A DNA stretch of 61,368 bases from CBDUQP01 sp965369385 (GTDB lineage: Bacteria; Planctomycetota; Phycisphaerae; SM23-33): assembly GCA_965369385.1 (NCBI GenBank), contig CBDUQP010000004.1, forward strand, positions 1 to 61,368, in the 5' to 3' direction. This document shows, piece by piece, positions 44,154-52,382 of this stretch. A program made the position numbers and the translations under genes. A model generated the notes under the pieces. The model was not told the DNA's origin, did not search any database, and worked only from the letters and a program-made list of their open reading frames with translations. Within the stretch, counting starts at the first letter, position 1, and every line of letters begins with the position of its first letter.

Positions 44154-45998
44154 ATGGAACAGAAATACGCCGACGTCCTTAAAGGAAAACTAGACGCCGA
44201 CAGCATGGCCAAACTTGAGGCCCTTGACAACGCAAACCTGCACGAATTCGTCGCAGATGCAGTGGAGCTTTGCCAGCCTGATACAGTGAAGGTATGCAGC
44301 GACGATCCCGCCGACATCGCATGGATCCGCCAAGCAGCCATCGACAATAGCGAAGAAACCCAGCTGACCACCGAAGGGCACACCGCTCACTTCGACAGCC
44401 CCAAGGACCAGGCACGCGACAAGAGCGTAACGAAGTACCTGGTGCCCGAAGGTGCTGATTTTGATCGCAGTCTTGGTGCGGTTGATCGCGACGCAGGCAT
44501 CGCCGAACTCCGCGGCATTTTCAGTGGAAGCATGAAGGGCAAGACGATGTATGTGCGGTTCTTCTGCCTGGGCCCGGTTGATTCCAAGTTCAGCATCTCC
44601 TGTGCACAGCTCACCGACTCCGCTTACGTTGCCCACAGCGAAGATATGCTCTATCGCGCCGGCTACGAACAGTTCAAGAAAGTCGGCGAGACCAACGACT
44701 TCTTCCGCTTCCTGCACACCGCCGGTCGCACGGAGAACAATGTCTCGGTAGATGTCGACAAGCGTCGCATCTATATGGACCACACCACCAACACCGTGTT
44801 CAGCACCAACACCCAGTACGCCGGTAACACCGTCGGCCTGAAGAAGCTTTCGCTGCGTCTTGCGATTCGTCGCGCCGATGCCGAAGGCTGGCTGGCTGAG
44901 CATATGTTCATCATGGGCTGCAACGGCCCCAAAGATCGCGTCACATACTTCGCCGGTGCGTTCCCCAGTGCATGCGGCAAGACGTCAACGGCTATGCTTC
45001 CGGGCGAAACCATCATCGGTGATGACCTGGCCTACTTCCGCGTGATCGATGGCGAGCTTCGCGCAGTGAACGTGGAATCCGGCATCTTCGGCATCATCGG
45101 CGACGTTAACGGCGATGACGATCCTGTCATCTTCGACGTCCTGAAGAATCCCGGTGAGGTCATCTTCGGTAACGTGCTCGTGAAAGACGGCACCCCCTAC
45201 TGGACCGGAATGGGCGAAGACCTCCCCGCCGACGGCACGAACTTCGCCGGCGCATGGAAGGCCGATGCAGACACACCGCCGTCACACAAGAACGCTCGCT
45301 ACACTGTGCGTCTCAGCTCGCTTGCTAACCGTGACGTCGAAGCAGACAACCCCAACGGCGTATCGCTGGGCGGCATCATCTACGGCGGACGCGACAGCGA
45401 CACCAGCGTCCCCCTGCAGCAGAGCTATGACTGGGCACACGGCATCATGATGGGTGCATCGCTCGAGAGCGAAACCACCGCCGCCACGCTGGGTGCAGAA
45501 GGCGTACGCACATTCAATCCCATGAGTAACATGGACTTCCTTTCGATGCCGCTGGCGAAGTACATCCAGAACAATCTGGACTTCGGTGCCAAGATCAGCA
45601 ATCAGCCGGCCATCTTCTGCGTGAACTACTTCCTCAAGAAGGATGGCAAGTTCCTCAACGGCAAGCTCGACAAGGGCATCTGGGTGAAATGGATGGACCT
45701 TCGCGTCAATGGCGAAGTCGACGCCATCAACGCCCCCACCGGTATGCTGCCGAAGTACGAAGACCTGGCCAAGCTCTTCAAGCAGTACCGCGATGCGGAT
45801 TACACCACGGAAGAGTACGTAGAGCAGTTCACCATCCGCATCCCCGAGTGCCTCGCCAAGCTCGACAGGATCGGTAAGATCTACAGTGAAGTGCCCAACA
45901 CGCCGCAGGCAATACTCGACGCCATGGCCGCCCAGCGCAAACGCCTGGAAGAAACCCAGGCCGCCAAGGGCGACTACGTCAACCCCTGCGACCTCTAA
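44154..45998 (+). CDS. pckG: phosphoenolpyruvate carboxykinase (GTP)
   Basis: Cytosolic enzyme of 614 aa, the normal length, converting oxaloacetate and GTP to phosphoenolpyruvate, CO2 and GDP at the entry to gluconeogenesis (reversible in fermenters). Seen: the P-loop-like AGAFPSACGKTSTAMLPGE near residue 280, GDDLAYFR, the GTP-family FGNVLVKDGTPYWTGMG, NPNGVSLGGIIYGGRDSDTS, and FNPMSNMDFLSMPLAKYIQ. The ATP-type enzyme motifs are absent. A promoter lies at 44004. The gene is followed 6 nt after its stop by a 160-bp structured repeat and then a terminator, so the repeat is probably in the mRNA. Confidence 0.97.
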   Translation: MEQKYADVLKGKLDADSMAKLEALDNANLHEFVADAVELCQPDTVKVCSDDPADIAWIRQAAIDNSEETQLTTEGHTAHFDSPKDQARDKSVTKYLVPEGADFDRSLGAVDRDAGIAELRGIFSGSMKGKTMYVRFFCLGPVDSKFSISCAQLTDSAYVAHSEDMLYRAGYEQFKKVGETNDFFRFLHTAGRTENNVSVDVDKRRIYMDHTTNTVFSTNTQYAGNTVGLKKLSLRLAIRRADAEGWLAEHMFIMGCNGPKDRVTYFAGAFPSACGKTSTAMLPGETIIGDDLAYFRVIDGELRAVNVESGIFGIIGDVNGDDDPVIFDVLKNPGEVIFGNVLVKDGTPYWTGMGEDLPADGTNFAGAWKADADTPPSHKNARYTVRLSSLANRDVEADNPNGVSLGGIIYGGRDSDTSVPLQQSYDWAHGIMMGASLESETTAATLGAEGVRTFNPMSNMDFLSMPLAKYIQNNLDFGAKISNQPAIFCVNYFLKKDGKFLNGKLDKGIWVKWMDLRVNGEVDAINAPTGMLPKYEDLAKLFKQYRDADYTTEEYVEQFTIRIPECLAKLDRIGKIYSEVPNTPQAILDAMAAQRKRLEETQAAKGDYVNPCDL

Positions 45999-46004
45999 AC
46001 CGGC

Positions 46005-46164
46005 TAGAGCATTCCCAGTTCAGATGCAGCGGATTGAGCGTCGGCGAGGACGAGGCTGACAAGGACGGCGAAGCAGGCAACCCTATGGGTTGCCGATGCA
46101 GCCGGACGCAGACAGCCGAAGCCGCAGGTAGCTCAAACGCTACAGATGGATTGGGAATGCTCTA
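46005..46164. repeat. structured ~160-bp palindromic repeat, copy 2
   Basis: Outer arms tagagcattccca / tgggaatgctcta (13 bp, perfect). Inner hairpin gcaaccc-tat-gggttgc. It shares CGAG, GCAG-CAA-CC/GG-TTGCC and ACGCAGAC core blocks, in the same order, with the element at 25493. It lies 6 nt after the pckG stop. Confidence 0.8.
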
Positions 46165-46180
46165 AACATACGTAACAAAC

Positions 46181-46222
46181 AAGAAGCCCACCCTCGCATA
46201 TGCGGGGATGGGCTTCTTTCTT
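46181..46222 (+). terminator. hairpin terminator of pckG
   Basis: Stem agaagcccaccc(tcgc) / (gcgg)ggatgggcttct followed by ttctttt. It lies after the structured repeat, so the repeat would be transcribed with pckG. Confidence 0.85.
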
Positions 46223-46252
46223 TTGGTCTGTGAAAGCGTGGACCGCAAAAAA

Positions 46253-46280
46253 GGGACAGTCCCAGAAGCGGGACAGTCCC
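46253..46280. repeat. GGGACAGTCCC-family repeat
   Basis: Reads gggacagtcccagaagcg followed by ggacagtccc. It differs from the core of the repeat at 15525-15566 at two positions. It borders the large inverted repeat at 46282. Confidence 0.85.
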
Positions 46281-46281
46281 G

Positions 46282-46671
46282 AATGGCACTGCCGTCGCCT
46301 TTGGCCGCTTCTTTGTCGTTCGGGCCGAAGGTCCGATGGGCAGTTAGCCGGGGGTCAGCCGCGACGTAAGTCGTGGTGCAGCCCCCGGATATGGCTCTCT
46401 AAACTCCCCGCCCCGAAGGGGCGGGGGGAGAAGCGTGGCTTGCGAATTGACGAGGGTAATTGGCACAAGAGTTGTCCATGTATCCGGCATCAACGCGACG
46501 CAAAAGCTCGTCTGGCCACCCCTTCGGGGTTCTGATATTTTGGGCTTGGGATCCGGGGGTTCCCTCCCGTTGGTCGGTCACGCCCCGGCTATCCGCCCAT
46601 CGGACCTTCGGCCCGAACGGCCAAAAACAACCAAAACAGACGGCAGTGCCATTGGGGACAGTCCCGAATGC
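46282..46671. repeat. large inverted repeat, possible non-autonomous mobile element
   Basis: Two arms (about 46282-46353 and 46582-46671) are inverted copies. They include perfect 15-bp (aatggcactgccgtc at 46282 with 46640-46654) and 23-bp (46318-46340 with 46597-46619) complements. The middle holds further palindromes: ccggggg(tca)gccgcgac / gtcgtggtgcagccccc and ccccgccccgaaggggcgggg. Another gggacagtccc copy sits at about 46656. No open frame looks real. The whole gap from pckG to the sugar kinase is this structure. Confidence 0.75.
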
Positions 46672-46800
46672 CATTAAGATAAGACATAACTCCCTTCTTT
46701 GCTATATGTTGGGCACTCTCCCGGGTGGCATGGCGACACCGAAGGGGTCGCCATGATTACAAAGCGTAACCGGCACCATGGCGACCTTCTGTTGCGGTGA

Positions 46801-47880
46801 CTAACGTCTTACCCGGGCGTTGCCTTCCCATATGCTCCATACTTGCTCTTCGTCCGCGGGCTGGCCGTAATCGGTGAGCATCGTCGTCGCAAGTGCGCCG
46901 GTCGCCCATCCAAACTGGGCCCACTTCTCAGTCTCCCAGCCTTTCATTATCGCATACAGCATCCCGCCCACAAAACCGTCACCGCCGCCGATGCGGTCCA
47001 GAACGGTTATCTCGCGGGGTTCCACGACATGCCATTCGTCGCCGGCCGACATTATCGCACCCCAGCGGTGGCAGTTCGTATTGACTACTTCCCGCAGCGT
47101 GGTAGCAAACACCGTAGCGTTGGGGAACGCTTCCTTGGCGCGGTTGATCATGCCCTTAAAGCCATCTATCTTGGCCGCCAGATCTGCGCCGCCAGCTTCC
47201 GGGCCTTCGAGACCCAGGCAAAGCTGGAAATCTTCTTCGTTACCTATAAGGATGTCGGAGACGCCGGCGATTTCCAGGAATATCTCGCTGAGTTCCTGCT
47301 CGCGGCCCTTCCAGAACGATGCGCGGTGGTTCAGATCGAACGAGATTCGCGTTCCATGCTTGCTGGCTGCCCTGGCAACTTCCAGGCAGAACTTGCCCGT
47401 CTCGGGCGACAGTGCAGCGATCAGCCCGGAAAGGTGCACCACCTGAACGCCCTCTTCACCGAAAATCCGCTCCAGATCGAAATCCTTCACGTTCAGTGTC
47501 CTGCCCACTTCGCCGGCCCGGTCATTCTGCACACGAGGGCCTCTTGAGCCAACGCCACTATCTGCGAGGTTGAACTGGTGGCGATATCCCCAGGGATCGC
47601 CCTGTTCAACATCTTTGCCTTCGTAGTCCATGTGTCGGCCGGCGAGGTCGTCCTTGATGAACCTTGCGATTGGGCTGTCCTTGACGAAGGTGGTGAGCAC
47701 CTTCACGGGCAATCCCAGGTACGACGAAACGCTCGCCACGTTGGATTCCGCACTGGTGGCCTGCATTTTGAAGGTATCACTGCAGTGCATTGGCTGGCCG
47801 TTGACGGGCGTCAGACGAACGCCCATGCTTGTGGCAATCAGCAAAGAGTAGGAATATTCTTTTCTTAGTTCGATACTCAC
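46801..47880 (-). CDS. PfkB-family sugar kinase (2-keto-3-deoxygluconate kinase-like)
   Basis: Ribokinase-fold kinase of 359 aa. The GTG start at 47880 has AAGGAG 7 nt upstream; the longer frame to 47994 is unsupported. Seen: VGLPVKVLTTF-type strand (LGLPVKVLTTFVKDSPIARF), HLSGLIAALSPE, RISFDLNHRASFWKGRE near residue 190, and VLDRIGGGDGFVGGMLYAIM near 305 with the catalytic Asp. FDLNHR...W and DRIGGGD fit 2-keto-3-deoxygluconate kinases and related sugar-acid kinases. The product would enter the Entner-Doudoroff-type aldol cleavage. No aldolase is adjacent, so the substrate is inference. Confidence 0.85.
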   Translation of the reverse strand: MSIELRKEYSYSLLIATSMGVRLTPVNGQPMHCSDTFKMQATSAESNVASVSSYLGLPVKVLTTFVKDSPIARFIKDDLAGRHMDYEGKDVEQGDPWGYRHQFNLADSGVGSRGPRVQNDRAGEVGRTLNVKDFDLERIFGEEGVQVVHLSGLIAALSPETGKFCLEVARAASKHGTRISFDLNHRASFWKGREQELSEIFLEIAGVSDILIGNEEDFQLCLGLEGPEAGGADLAAKIDGFKGMINRAKEAFPNATVFATTLREVVNTNCHRWGAIMSAGDEWHVVEPREITVLDRIGGGDGFVGGMLYAIMKGWETEKWAQFGWATGALATTMLTDYGQPADEEQVWSIWEGNARVRR

Positions 47881-48299
47881 TATGGAGCTCCTTATATAGA
47901 GAACGAATAATATCAGCGGGCCTGGGCTCGTGGCAGCGACTGATCCGGGCCGCGATAGAACAGACTCAATATCAGATTTGGGATCAAATCGCAATCGTCA
48001 GGTGCTCCTGGGGGGAAATCCGCAAGGAATACTGGGAAAGATACTTGGGGGCCGGAATGGCTGCGGAGCGACGTTTGGCAACCGCTGGCGAATGTGACAA
48101 TTTCCCTAAGAATATTCCTTGCAAAATTGCAGATGTATGGTAGTTTCGGACTTGCGTAAATTCGTGCTGGGCAAGTCATTTTACCCCGCACGTACGTGAG
48201 GAAGTATATTCAACTAACCAGGGAGCGGTGCGGCCTGCTGGGCACAAAGTGGGTCTTGGTTGCTCGTGCTCTTGGTGCAGATTCTTTGGAGGTTGTAGA
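47881..48299. other. divergent intergenic region
   Basis: About 420 nt between the sugar kinase (-) and the PEP-CTERM protein (+). It should carry both promoters; a TATTAT-like box (minus strand, 47907-47912) lies near the kinase start, but the -35 is weak. No gene seen. Confidence 0.4.
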
Positions 48300-48914
48300 A
48301 TGTTCAAATTTCGGTCCGTCTTAGCGACTATCGTGATTCTGCTGGTGGCAACGGCTGCCCAAGGCGCACGGCTGAATCTGCCGCTCCCACACTATCCCTA
48401 TGTCTCCTCAGCATTTATCGACATAGACTTCGTACCCAGTGCTGGTGGAACGGATGGAACACTCACAGCCTACGGCTACACGGCACAGCTCCGAACAGAT
48501 GCAACTACAACTAGCGATCTCTTTGGTGAGTTCTCCCTTACCGCACAGATAGACGCCGAAGGCATTGCTTCCAGCGGATCGCTCAGCCTGACGTCAGATT
48601 TCGCCGATTCGATCATGTACAACTCCACAGATCTCACAGGCTTCGGGTTTGGTGGGGATGAAGACATGATGGAGTTCACTTTCACCCAGGACGGCGCAAC
48701 GAGTATGGTTCCCGATGATGCGATGCTCTGCGTTATCCTGTACGGTATCGGCATGCCCGGCAGCCAATACGATTTCACAACGTCATGGGACAATTACGAC
48801 GGCACTCCCGGCAATGGCAATGGTCACAGCGAGACGTTCTACGCTCCCGAACCGGCTACGATGATCCTGCTGGCAGCCGGCAGCCTGGGCCTTCTCCGCA
48901 GGCGGCGTAAGTAG
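48300..48914 (+). CDS. PEP-CTERM exosortase-sorted protein
   Basis: Protein of 204 aa. The ATG follows TTGGAGG. It has an N-terminal signal peptide (FRSVLATIVILLVATAAQG), a beta-rich body with no domain I recognise, and a C-terminal PEP-CTERM sorting tail: the PEP motif in APEPATMILLAAGSLGLL, a hydrophobic stretch, then RRRRK. Such proteins are processed by exosortase and are often linked to exopolysaccharide. No exosortase gene is in the window. Confidence 0.9.
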   Translation: MFKFRSVLATIVILLVATAAQGARLNLPLPHYPYVSSAFIDIDFVPSAGGTDGTLTAYGYTAQLRTDATTTSDLFGEFSLTAQIDAEGIASSGSLSLTSDFADSIMYNSTDLTGFGFGGDEDMMEFTFTQDGATSMVPDDAMLCVILYGIGMPGSQYDFTTSWDNYDGTPGNGNGHSETFYAPEPATMILLAAGSLGLLRRRRK

Positions 48915-48963
48915 GTAAACACCTTGGATACAAGGTATTCAGTTAGCAAACGAGAGATCAATT

Positions 48964-48988
48964 CCCCGATGCCCAGAAGGTGTCGGGG
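48964..48988 (+). terminator. hairpin after the PEP-CTERM gene
   Basis: Stem ccccga / tcgggg with a 13-nt loop, about 50 nt after the stop. Confidence 0.45.
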
Positions 48989-49048
48989 ATGTCTCGTTTA
49001 GGAATATTCAAGTGATGGCTTGAACCATAAATGAAAGTGAGGGCTGAC

Positions 49049-51250
49049 ATGTTGGGAAGATTCTCCAAGATCAAGAAGCGGGAAAACGCAAAGAAAGCTT
49101 CATCAAGAACGCTTCCAGCGCAATTCGAGGCGATGGAAGAACGTCATTTACTCTCACTGCTGGGCGTTGGCGATGAACTTGGCAGGCCGGTAATCGCCTA
49201 CGATTCAATCGGTGTCGCCACCTACGATGCGGTCGCCGAAACATTCGACTCGACGGCACTTCCGCTGATGATCCGGCTTCCCGGCGGCTCGCCGAGACCC
49301 TTGCTGATTCGTCCGGACCGCGACTTCCAGCTGCATATTCGCGTTGGCAACGATGCTAATCTGCTTGGCGGTATAGAAGCACAGGATCTGGTTATCACAG
49401 GTAGCATTGATGTCAACAACGATGGCACGATGGACTACAGCGGCGTACTGCTCACCGGCGAGATCGCTGCGTTCGGATACCTTAACTCAGGCGACGATTT
49501 CGGTGCAGACCAGTTCGACTTCCGCTTCACGCCCACCGGCGGCGAATTGCTTCCGTTCTTCAGCGGAATGGACATCGGCGTGGAAATGGGTGTCGCCTAC
49601 ACTCCGGGTGTACACACGCCCTTCGAAGACGACTTCGCCGTTGACTTCCTTGGCCATGCACAAGGCATGGTTGGTGCCATCGCGTCACTTCCTCCGGTAC
49701 TGTCAGCAGTTTCCGGACAGGTGTACGATGACGCCAACAGCAATGGTGCCAATGACAGCGAAGCCGGGATCGCAGGTGTCGATGTCACTCTCACAGGTAC
49801 CGATAACGATGGCAATGCAGTCAACCTCACCACCATCACAGATGCCAACGGCGCATACTCCTTCGCGGACGTAGCGGCCGGAACTTACACCATCACCGAA
49901 ACCCAACCCGCTGAATACCTCGACGGCACTGCCGCCGCAGGCACGCTCGGCGGAGTGGCTGGCGAGAACGTCATCAGCGGTATCGTCATCGATGGCGAAG
50001 ACGGCACTGGCTATGACTTCGGCGAAATCACCGCAGGAAGCATCGCCGGCCTCGTGTATCTCGACTCAAACGGCACGACTGAAGCTCTTGAAGGCGTGAC
50101 AGTTGCACTGGCCGGTACGGACGATCGCGGCGACGCGGTCAGCCTGGCAACGCAGACAGCCGCCGACGGAACATATTCGTTCGGCGATCTGCGTCCCGGC
50201 ACCTACACCATCACCGAAACCCAACCCGCTGATTATCTCGATGGCGAATCCGCCGCAGGTACGCTTGGCGGAGTGGCTGGCGAGAATCTCATCAGCGGTA
50301 TCGTTGTTAATGGCACAGATGGAACAGGATATGACTTCAATGAAATCGTCGGTGCCACAATATCCGGCCTCGTCTTCGTCGACTTCAACGCCGATGCCGT
50401 AGTCAACTTCGGCGAACAGGCTCTTGAGGGCGTCACAGTTACGCTGACCGGCGCGGACGATCGCGGTGACGCAGTAGAAGTGGCTGCTCAAACCGACGCC
50501 GACGGAATCTACTCGTTCCTCAATCTGCGACCCGGTAATTACACGGTCACAGAAACACAGCCCGTCGATCTGCTCGATGGAGTGGACACACTAGGTTACA
50601 TTGAGGGCCTCGGCAGCACAGGTGTCGCCGGCAACGATGTGTTCAGTGGCGTCCAGGTTGGTGCAGGCAGCGACGCACTGAACTACAACTTCAGCGAACG
50701 TCCCGAAGCTGGCGTTGCCGTAACGGGCGGGCAAACCGCCACAATAGGCTACTGGCAGAACAAGAACGGCCAGAAGGTCATCAAGGGCCTAAACGCCGGC
50801 GTGAATGATACCCAACTTGGCAACTGGTTGGCTACTACACTGCCGAATCTCTACGGCGACCTGGCCGGTCTGACCAACGGTGAAGTAGCATTGCACTACC
50901 GCAGTGTGTTCCGTGCCAAGAAGATCAAAGGAACTGGCCCGCGCAAGGTCGAATCGCAGGTCCTGGCGACCGCACTGGCGTCATACGTGACAAACGCCAC
51001 GCTGGCGGGCACCTCTGCCGCATCGTACGGATTCATGGTTACCGAGTACGGCGTTGGTAACGCGACGTTCAGCATAGGTAACAACGGTGCGGCGTTCGGA
51101 GTTGCGGACTACACCATCATGACGGTGATAGATATGCTGAGAATCACTGACAGCATGTCTGCCAGCGGCGATCTGTACGATCTCGACTCGGTCCTTCGTA
51201 CAATGGCCAATGATGTCTACTGCGCGATCAATCAGGGCGGCGATATTTAA
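49049..51250 (+). CDS. surface protein with three SdrD/CnaB-type repeats and LEPRxLL-like N-terminal motif
   Basis: Protein of 733 aa. The ATG at 49049 is preferred because GTGAGGG lies just upstream; ATG 49031 is possible. The N-terminus has basic residues then FEAMEERHLLSLLG, a planctomycete LEPRxLL-type motif thought to direct surface proteins. A beta-rich region of ~190 residues follows. Three SdrD-B/Cna-B-like repeats come next (about 220-560), each with VYDDANSNG- or VYLDSNGTT-type starts and DGTYSFGDLRPGTYTITETQ cores. The C-terminal ~170 residues begin TATIGYWQNKNGQKVIKGLN, a pattern seen in other bacterial surface proteins. No LPXTG or PEP-CTERM anchor is present. The role is probably adhesive or structural. 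Confidence 0.87.
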   Translation: MLGRFSKIKKRENAKKASSRTLPAQFEAMEERHLLSLLGVGDELGRPVIAYDSIGVATYDAVAETFDSTALPLMIRLPGGSPRPLLIRPDRDFQLHIRVGNDANLLGGIEAQDLVITGSIDVNNDGTMDYSGVLLTGEIAAFGYLNSGDDFGADQFDFRFTPTGGELLPFFSGMDIGVEMGVAYTPGVHTPFEDDFAVDFLGHAQGMVGAIASLPPVLSAVSGQVYDDANSNGANDSEAGIAGVDVTLTGTDNDGNAVNLTTITDANGAYSFADVAAGTYTITETQPAEYLDGTAAAGTLGGVAGENVISGIVIDGEDGTGYDFGEITAGSIAGLVYLDSNGTTEALEGVTVALAGTDDRGDAVSLATQTAADGTYSFGDLRPGTYTITETQPADYLDGESAAGTLGGVAGENLISGIVVNGTDGTGYDFNEIVGATISGLVFVDFNADAVVNFGEQALEGVTVTLTGADDRGDAVEVAAQTDADGIYSFLNLRPGNYTVTETQPVDLLDGVDTLGYIEGLGSTGVAGNDVFSGVQVGAGSDALNYNFSERPEAGVAVTGGQTATIGYWQNKNGQKVIKGLNAGVNDTQLGNWLATTLPNLYGDLAGLTNGEVALHYRSVFRAKKIKGTGPRKVESQVLATALASYVTNATLAGTSAASYGFMVTEYGVGNATFSIGNNGAAFGVADYTIMTVIDMLRITDSMSASGDLYDLDSVLRTMANDVYCAINQGGDI

Positions 51251-51287
51251 TCCCCCGTTCCTGACTGTTGAATGATTGAAGATTCAA

Positions 51288-51330
51288 AAAGAAGCTGCAG
51301 ACCTGGCTCTTCAGGTCTGCAGCTTCTTTT
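51288..51330 (+). terminator. strong hairpin terminator
   Basis: Near-perfect stem aagaagctgcagacct / aggtctgcagcttctt followed by TTT, after the surface-protein gene. It also separates it from the convergent AraC gene. Confidence 0.88.
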
Positions 51331-51364
51331 CATTTGCACTCATGTACCATTTGACATGATCGAA

Positions 51365-52264
51365 TCAGTCTTCGGTCTGCCGCCAATCGCTCGGTGTCAT
51401 GCCGGTGTAACGTTTGAACACCGTCGAGAAATACCCGCCCGAGGAGAAACCAAGTCGACGGGCGATCGACGCGATCGACATCACCCCGCAAGAAGCACCA
51501 GGCCCGCCGGCCAGCATATCCTTGGCAAGTTCCATCTTCCTTCGCAACACATAGTCTGCCGGCGACAGACCCACCTGCTGGCGAAACTTCGCCTTGAACC
51601 ATGACGGCGACAGACCCATCTGCTCGGCCAGCACGCCAACGTCCACAGGCATCTCCGGGTGCGCGTCTATGTAGCTCAAAATGGAATTGATATCCTCACT
51701 CGCCCTGTCCGACTGCGCCCTGTGCCCGCAGTCGCCAATCGCAAGCAGCAGCTCAGTTATCCTCGCCGCAGCCGCCACTGATCTCAATTCCTCCGGCAGT
51801 TCCACACACGCTTCGAACACCGCGTCAAACAGTTCGCCAAGACGCCGCGTGCCCTTGAACGAGCGGCTTGGCACATTCAACAGGCGATCCACCAGTGGCT
51901 TGGCCAGCGCATAGCGTTGCCCCAGAAAACTCCTGCCTCGCCGGGGCATGCGTAATACCGCCCAATACAACGTGCCCTTCCCCTCGGGCCAACTGCCGCT
52001 GCTGTGCTCCTCGTGAGGGAATGTCAAGTGCACATCCCCGCTACACATCACATAGTCCCTGCCGCCAACGCGATAGACCTGCCTGCCCCTGGCAAGGTAG
52101 CACACCTCAAGGCAATCGCCATGGCTGTGAACACCAAGCCTGGTCGTCGTCGCACGTGAATAGTTATACCATCCGATGTTGGCAACACTGTCGCCCAGAT
52201 GGATTTCCTCGAACCGATCATAGATGAACCGGTTCACGCCGGATTTGAATCCTGACTCTGCCAT
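51365..52264 (-). CDS. AraC-family transcriptional regulator
   Basis: Protein of about 299 aa (start ATG 52264, no clear ribosome site; the frame extends to 52300). An N-terminal cupin-like sensing domain (HSHGDCLEVCYLARGRQVYR, then GDVHLTFPHEEHSSGSW) is followed by a double helix-turn-helix C-terminal domain (VLAEQMGLSPSWFKAKFRQQ and IARRLGFSSGGYFSTVFKRY with TGMTPSDWRQ). It is divergent from a UroD-family gene across 118 nt, so it probably controls that gene in response to a small ligand. Confidence 0.93.
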   Translation of the reverse strand: MAESGFKSGVNRFIYDRFEEIHLGDSVANIGWYNYSRATTTRLGVHSHGDCLEVCYLARGRQVYRVGGRDYVMCSGDVHLTFPHEEHSSGSWPEGKGTLYWAVLRMPRRGRSFLGQRYALAKPLVDRLLNVPSRSFKGTRRLGELFDAVFEACVELPEELRSVAAAARITELLLAIGDCGHRAQSDRASEDINSILSYIDAHPEMPVDVGVLAEQMGLSPSWFKAKFRQQVGLSPADYVLRRKMELAKDMLAGGPGASCGVMSIASIARRLGFSSGGYFSTVFKRYTGMTPSDWRQTED

Positions 52265-52317
52265 GTTTGAAATTGTATGGCGATACGATATTGGGTTCAA
52301 TCTTTTTTCAATGTCGA

Positions 52318-52323
52318 TATAAT
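52318..52323 (+). promoter_or_regulatory. putative -10 box upstream of the UroD-like gene
   Basis: Exact TATAAT 60 nt before the ATG at 52383, in the 118-nt divergent region shared with the AraC gene. The -35 is poor (TTCAAT about 17 nt upstream), as expected for an activator-dependent promoter. Confidence 0.45.
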
Positions 52324-52382
52324 CGCAGACATAGAGTTCGCAACCAGCCGGACCTTTCGACGATCAGGACAATGGCAATACC

